From: Thermodesulfovibrionales bacterium
GTDB taxonomy: Bacteria; Nitrospirota; Thermodesulfovibrionia; Thermodesulfovibrionales; UBA1546
Direction: 5' to 3'
DNA: 7,650 nt
Assembly (NCBI GenBank): GCA_919901705.1
Contig: CAKKPR010000264.1
Coordinates: 1-7,650, forward strand
Program-made: the position numbers and the translations under genes
Shown here: piece after piece, positions 6,150 to 7,650 of the stretch
How the letters are laid out: every line of letters starts with the position of its first letter
How positions within the stretch are numbered: position 1 is the first letter of the stretch
The notes under the pieces: model-generated
What the model was told of the DNA's origin: nothing
Databases searched by the model: none
The model's input: only the letters and a program-made list of their open reading frames with translations

Positions 6150-6485
6150 TTAGAGGATATTCTTCATATCGTCCATATTAATAATATCCTCATTCAGCAG
6201 ATATCCAAGTAATATAAAACCTCCGCACGGTGCTGCATCCTTTTTCCTTGCTGCAAAGTCACAGCCATCTTCATAAAAAGAACATGCCACGCACATGCCT
6301 TCAATGAGTTTTTTCTCGGTTGAAGCATTAAGTTTCTTCCCGGATTTATTAAAAGAGATTTCCTTGCCATTTTTTATCAGCTTTTCTATTACAGTAAACC
6401 CCTTGCAGGCAAGTTCATTGTCTTTTGATGGTTTATAGTATTTGCAGCGCTTCTTACAGAGATTTTTAACTATATTGCTTCTCAC
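6150..6485 (-). CDS. Small Cys-rich protein of unknown function with internal duplication
   Basis: I do not recognise this 111-residue protein. It has seven cysteines: C10, C14, C27, C65, C68, C75 and C87. The two halves resemble each other. C-x3-C, an aromatic pair, then ACKGFTVIEKLI (26-37) in the first half matches C-x2-C, an aromatic pair, then PCGGFILLGYLL (86-97) in the second. The second half has an extra Cys (C75). There is no signal peptide or membrane helix, so it is probably cytoplasmic, and metal or Fe-S binding is plausible. It starts with GTG, overlapping the stop of the HD-GYP regulator as GTGA, with AAGGA at 6492-6496, 6 nt upstream. An ATG 4 nt earlier is in another frame. 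Tight coupling to the regulator suggests shared function, perhaps redox or metal input. That is inference only. Confidence 0.8.
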   Translation of the reverse strand: MRSNIVKNLCKKRCKYYKPSKDNELACKGFTVIEKLIKNGKEISFNKSGKKLNASTEKKLIEGMCVACSFYEDGCDFAARKKDAAPCGGFILLGYLLNEDIINMDDMKNIL

Positions 6486-7546
6486 CCATTATCCTTATGC
6501 GTCTCGTATATCTCCTCAAGCTGTTTATTTGCGTCTTTGAATGCTTGCAGTATTTGAGGGTCAAAATGCTCCGGCATTGTCCTACCATCGCCTTCGGTGA
6601 TTATCTTAAAGGTCTTTTCATGATCGAAAGAAGGCTTATAAGGCCTTCTGCTCCTTAGTGCGTCATACTGGTCGGCGATATTCATTATTCTTCCCTCAAT
6701 CGGTATTTCTTCACCTTTAAGACCTTTTGGATATCCACCGCCTGTCCATCTTTCGTGATGTGATAAGGCAATCTTTACAGCCATCTGGAGGATCTTTGAT
6801 GGCGAGCCCTCAAGAATTCTTCCTCCGATTGTTGTATGAGTCTTCATTAAAGAAAATTCCTCAGGATTTAATTTTGCAGGTTTAAGAAGAATATCTGAAG
6901 GAATACCTACCTTGCCGATATCATGCATAGGGCTTGCATAGAGAATTGTCTCTACATCATCTACAGCCCAGCCAAAGTTTTTGGCAATGAGCGAACAGTA
7001 TAACCCGACTCTCTTTATATGATTGGCTGTATCTTCATCCTTGTATTCTGCAACAACGGTAAGCCTGTCTATTGTGTCAACATAGCTCCCTTTTAGTTCC
7101 GCCGTTCTTTCCTTCACTTCTTCCTCAAGAATCTCGTTATGATGTTCTAGAAAATCCTCAAACTCTTTCACTCTGAGAAGGTTCTTTGTCCTCAGGGTTA
7201 TCTCTGTGCTGTCAACAGGTTTTGTGAGAAAATCATTTGCGCCTGATTCGAGTCCCTTTATTTTTGATTCTTTGTCTGCAAGTGCAGTAACCATCACAAC
7301 AGGGATATGTTGTGTCTCAGGATTCTCTTTGAGTCTCCTGCACGCTTCATATCCGTCCATCTCAGGCATCATAATATCGAGCAGGATAAGGTCAGGCGAG
7401 AACTTTTCAGCCTTCTCAAGCGCCTCCAACCCGTTTTCCGCTGTCTCGAATGAGTATCCATAGTTTTTCAAAATGGCCACTATCAGCTTGAGATTTTTTG
7501 GCTCATCGTCAACAATAAGTATTTTTGGTCTTTTTTCTTCAGGCAT
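6482..7546 (-). CDS. Response regulator with receiver and HD-GYP domains (c-di-GMP phosphodiesterase)
   Basis: This is a two-component output protein that should hydrolyse cyclic di-GMP when phosphorylated by a partner kinase. It has 354 residues. The receiver domain (about 8-125) has the acidic pair D13/D14, phospho-acceptor D57 in LLDIMMPEMDG, T87 and K109 in TKP. A charged helix at about 126-152 probably forms a coiled coil. The HD-GYP domain (about 155-345) has H176, HDIGK (208-212), H237, HH (263-264), GYPKGL (271-276) and D292 in IADQYDAL, so the metal ligands look complete. D172, four residues before H176, sits where trinuclear-type enzymes carry a Glu ligand. T268 replaces the usual Asp in HHExWDGxGYP. 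AAGGAG at 7554-7559 lies 7 nt before the ATG. The preceding gene ends 1 nt upstream and the next overlaps by 4 nt, so this is the middle of an operon. The signal sensed and the cellular output are unknown. Confidence 0.94.
   Translation of the reverse strand: MPEEKRPKILIVDDEPKNLKLIVAILKNYGYSFETAENGLEALEKAEKFSPDLILLDIMMPEMDGYEACRRLKENPETQHIPVVMVTALADKESKIKGLESGANDFLTKPVDSTEITLRTKNLLRVKEFEDFLEHHNEILEEEVKERTAELKGSYVDTIDRLTVVAEYKDEDTANHIKRVGLYCSLIAKNFGWAVDDVETILYASPMHDIGKVGIPSDILLKPAKLNPEEFSLMKTHTTIGGRILEGSPSKILQMAVKIALSHHERWTGGGYPKGLKGEEIPIEGRIMNIADQYDALRSRRPYKPSFDHEKTFKIITEGDGRTMPEHFDPQILQAFKDANKQLEEIYETHKDNG
6492..6496 (-). promoter_or_regulatory. Ribosome binding site of the Cys-rich gene
   Basis: AAGGA on the minus strand lies 6 nt before the GTG at 6485, inside the last codons of the HD-GYP gene. 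It decides in favour of the GTG start. Confidence 0.6.
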
Positions 7547-7547
7547 G

Positions 7548-7650
7548 TTATTTCTCCTTCAGTATATTCTCGATTGCTTTAATGAAACCATCTTTATCTA
7601 TCGGTTTTGAGATATATTCACTAAACCCAAGCCCAAGAAATTTTTCTTTA
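7548..7650 (-). CDS. C-terminal end of a receiver-domain protein (partial)
   Basis: Only the last 33 codons and a TAA stop are inside the window; the gene continues beyond 7650. The residues read KEKFLGLGFSEYISKPID and then a helix ending NILKEK. This is the end of a receiver domain: the GFSEYISKP stretch contains the conserved Lys-Pro at the end of strand 5, followed by the last helix. Because the domain is C-terminal, the protein is either a single-domain response regulator or, more likely in such a cluster, a hybrid histidine kinase; the visible part cannot tell these apart. Its stop is 1 nt before the HD-GYP start, so the two are co-transcribed and may form a phosphorelay pair. Confidence 0.82.
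   Translation of the reverse strand, partial: KEKFLGLGFSEYISKPIDKDGFIKAIENILKEK
7554..7559 (-). promoter_or_regulatory. Ribosome binding site of the HD-GYP regulator
   Basis: AAGGAG on the minus strand lies 7 nt before the ATG at 7546, within the last codons of the upstream receiver-domain gene. Confidence 0.75.

Overview
The window is a moderately AT-rich piece of bacterial chromosome. Its gene content is that of an anaerobic, ferredoxin-based metabolism, and nothing in it is phage, plasmid or transposase. The two-subunit 2-oxoacid:ferredoxin oxidoreductase, the AhpF-like thioredoxin reductase, the HD-GYP regulator and two types of short palindromic intergenic repeat together suggest a member of the Nitrospirota (Thermodesulfovibrionia-like) or a similar anaerobe. 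That placement is an impression from protein style and was not tested.

Layout. Positions 1-222 hold no convincing gene: a run of three back-to-back hairpins (22-67), a C-run/G-run palindrome typical of a dispersed repeat (82-110), then a promoter and ribosome binding site. One forward gene follows (223-1311), a Glu/Leu/Phe/Val-dehydrogenase family enzyme. Everything else lies on the minus strand. Read in the direction of transcription, right to left, there are two groups. The signalling group consists of the C-terminal end of a receiver-domain protein (7548-7650, cut by the window edge), an REC + HD-GYP response regulator (6482-7546) and a small seven-cysteine protein of unknown function (6150-6485, GTG start, 4-nt overlap). 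After a 150-nt gap with a candidate promoter/operator and a palindromic repeat comes the redox group: korA (4275-5999), korB (3446-4297, 23-nt overlap), a four-helix membrane protein with a histidine at each helix start (3015-3443) and, 95 nt on, an AhpF-like glutaredoxin/thioredoxin reductase fusion (1312-2919). The forward dehydrogenase and the reductase converge with no base between their stop codons.

How the genes may work together. KorAB interconverts a 2-oxoacid plus CoA with an acyl-CoA, CO2 and reduced ferredoxin. The membrane protein could carry electrons across the membrane on heme b. The reductase would pass NADPH electrons to a thiol target. The amino acid dehydrogenase could supply or consume a 2-oxoacid, but its side-chain pocket lacks the residues that bind glutamate's gamma-carboxylate, so a branched-chain or other nonpolar amino acid is a better guess than glutamate. 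The signalling group is a c-di-GMP-degrading output module.

Most worth following up: the internally duplicated Cys-rich protein coupled to the HD-GYP regulator; the two interleaved inverted repeats around a perfect -10 box before korA; the two-faced histidine arrangement in the membrane protein; and the missing third cluster cysteine in KorB. I saw no CRISPR array, tRNA, rRNA, insertion sequence, or convincing rho-independent terminator.
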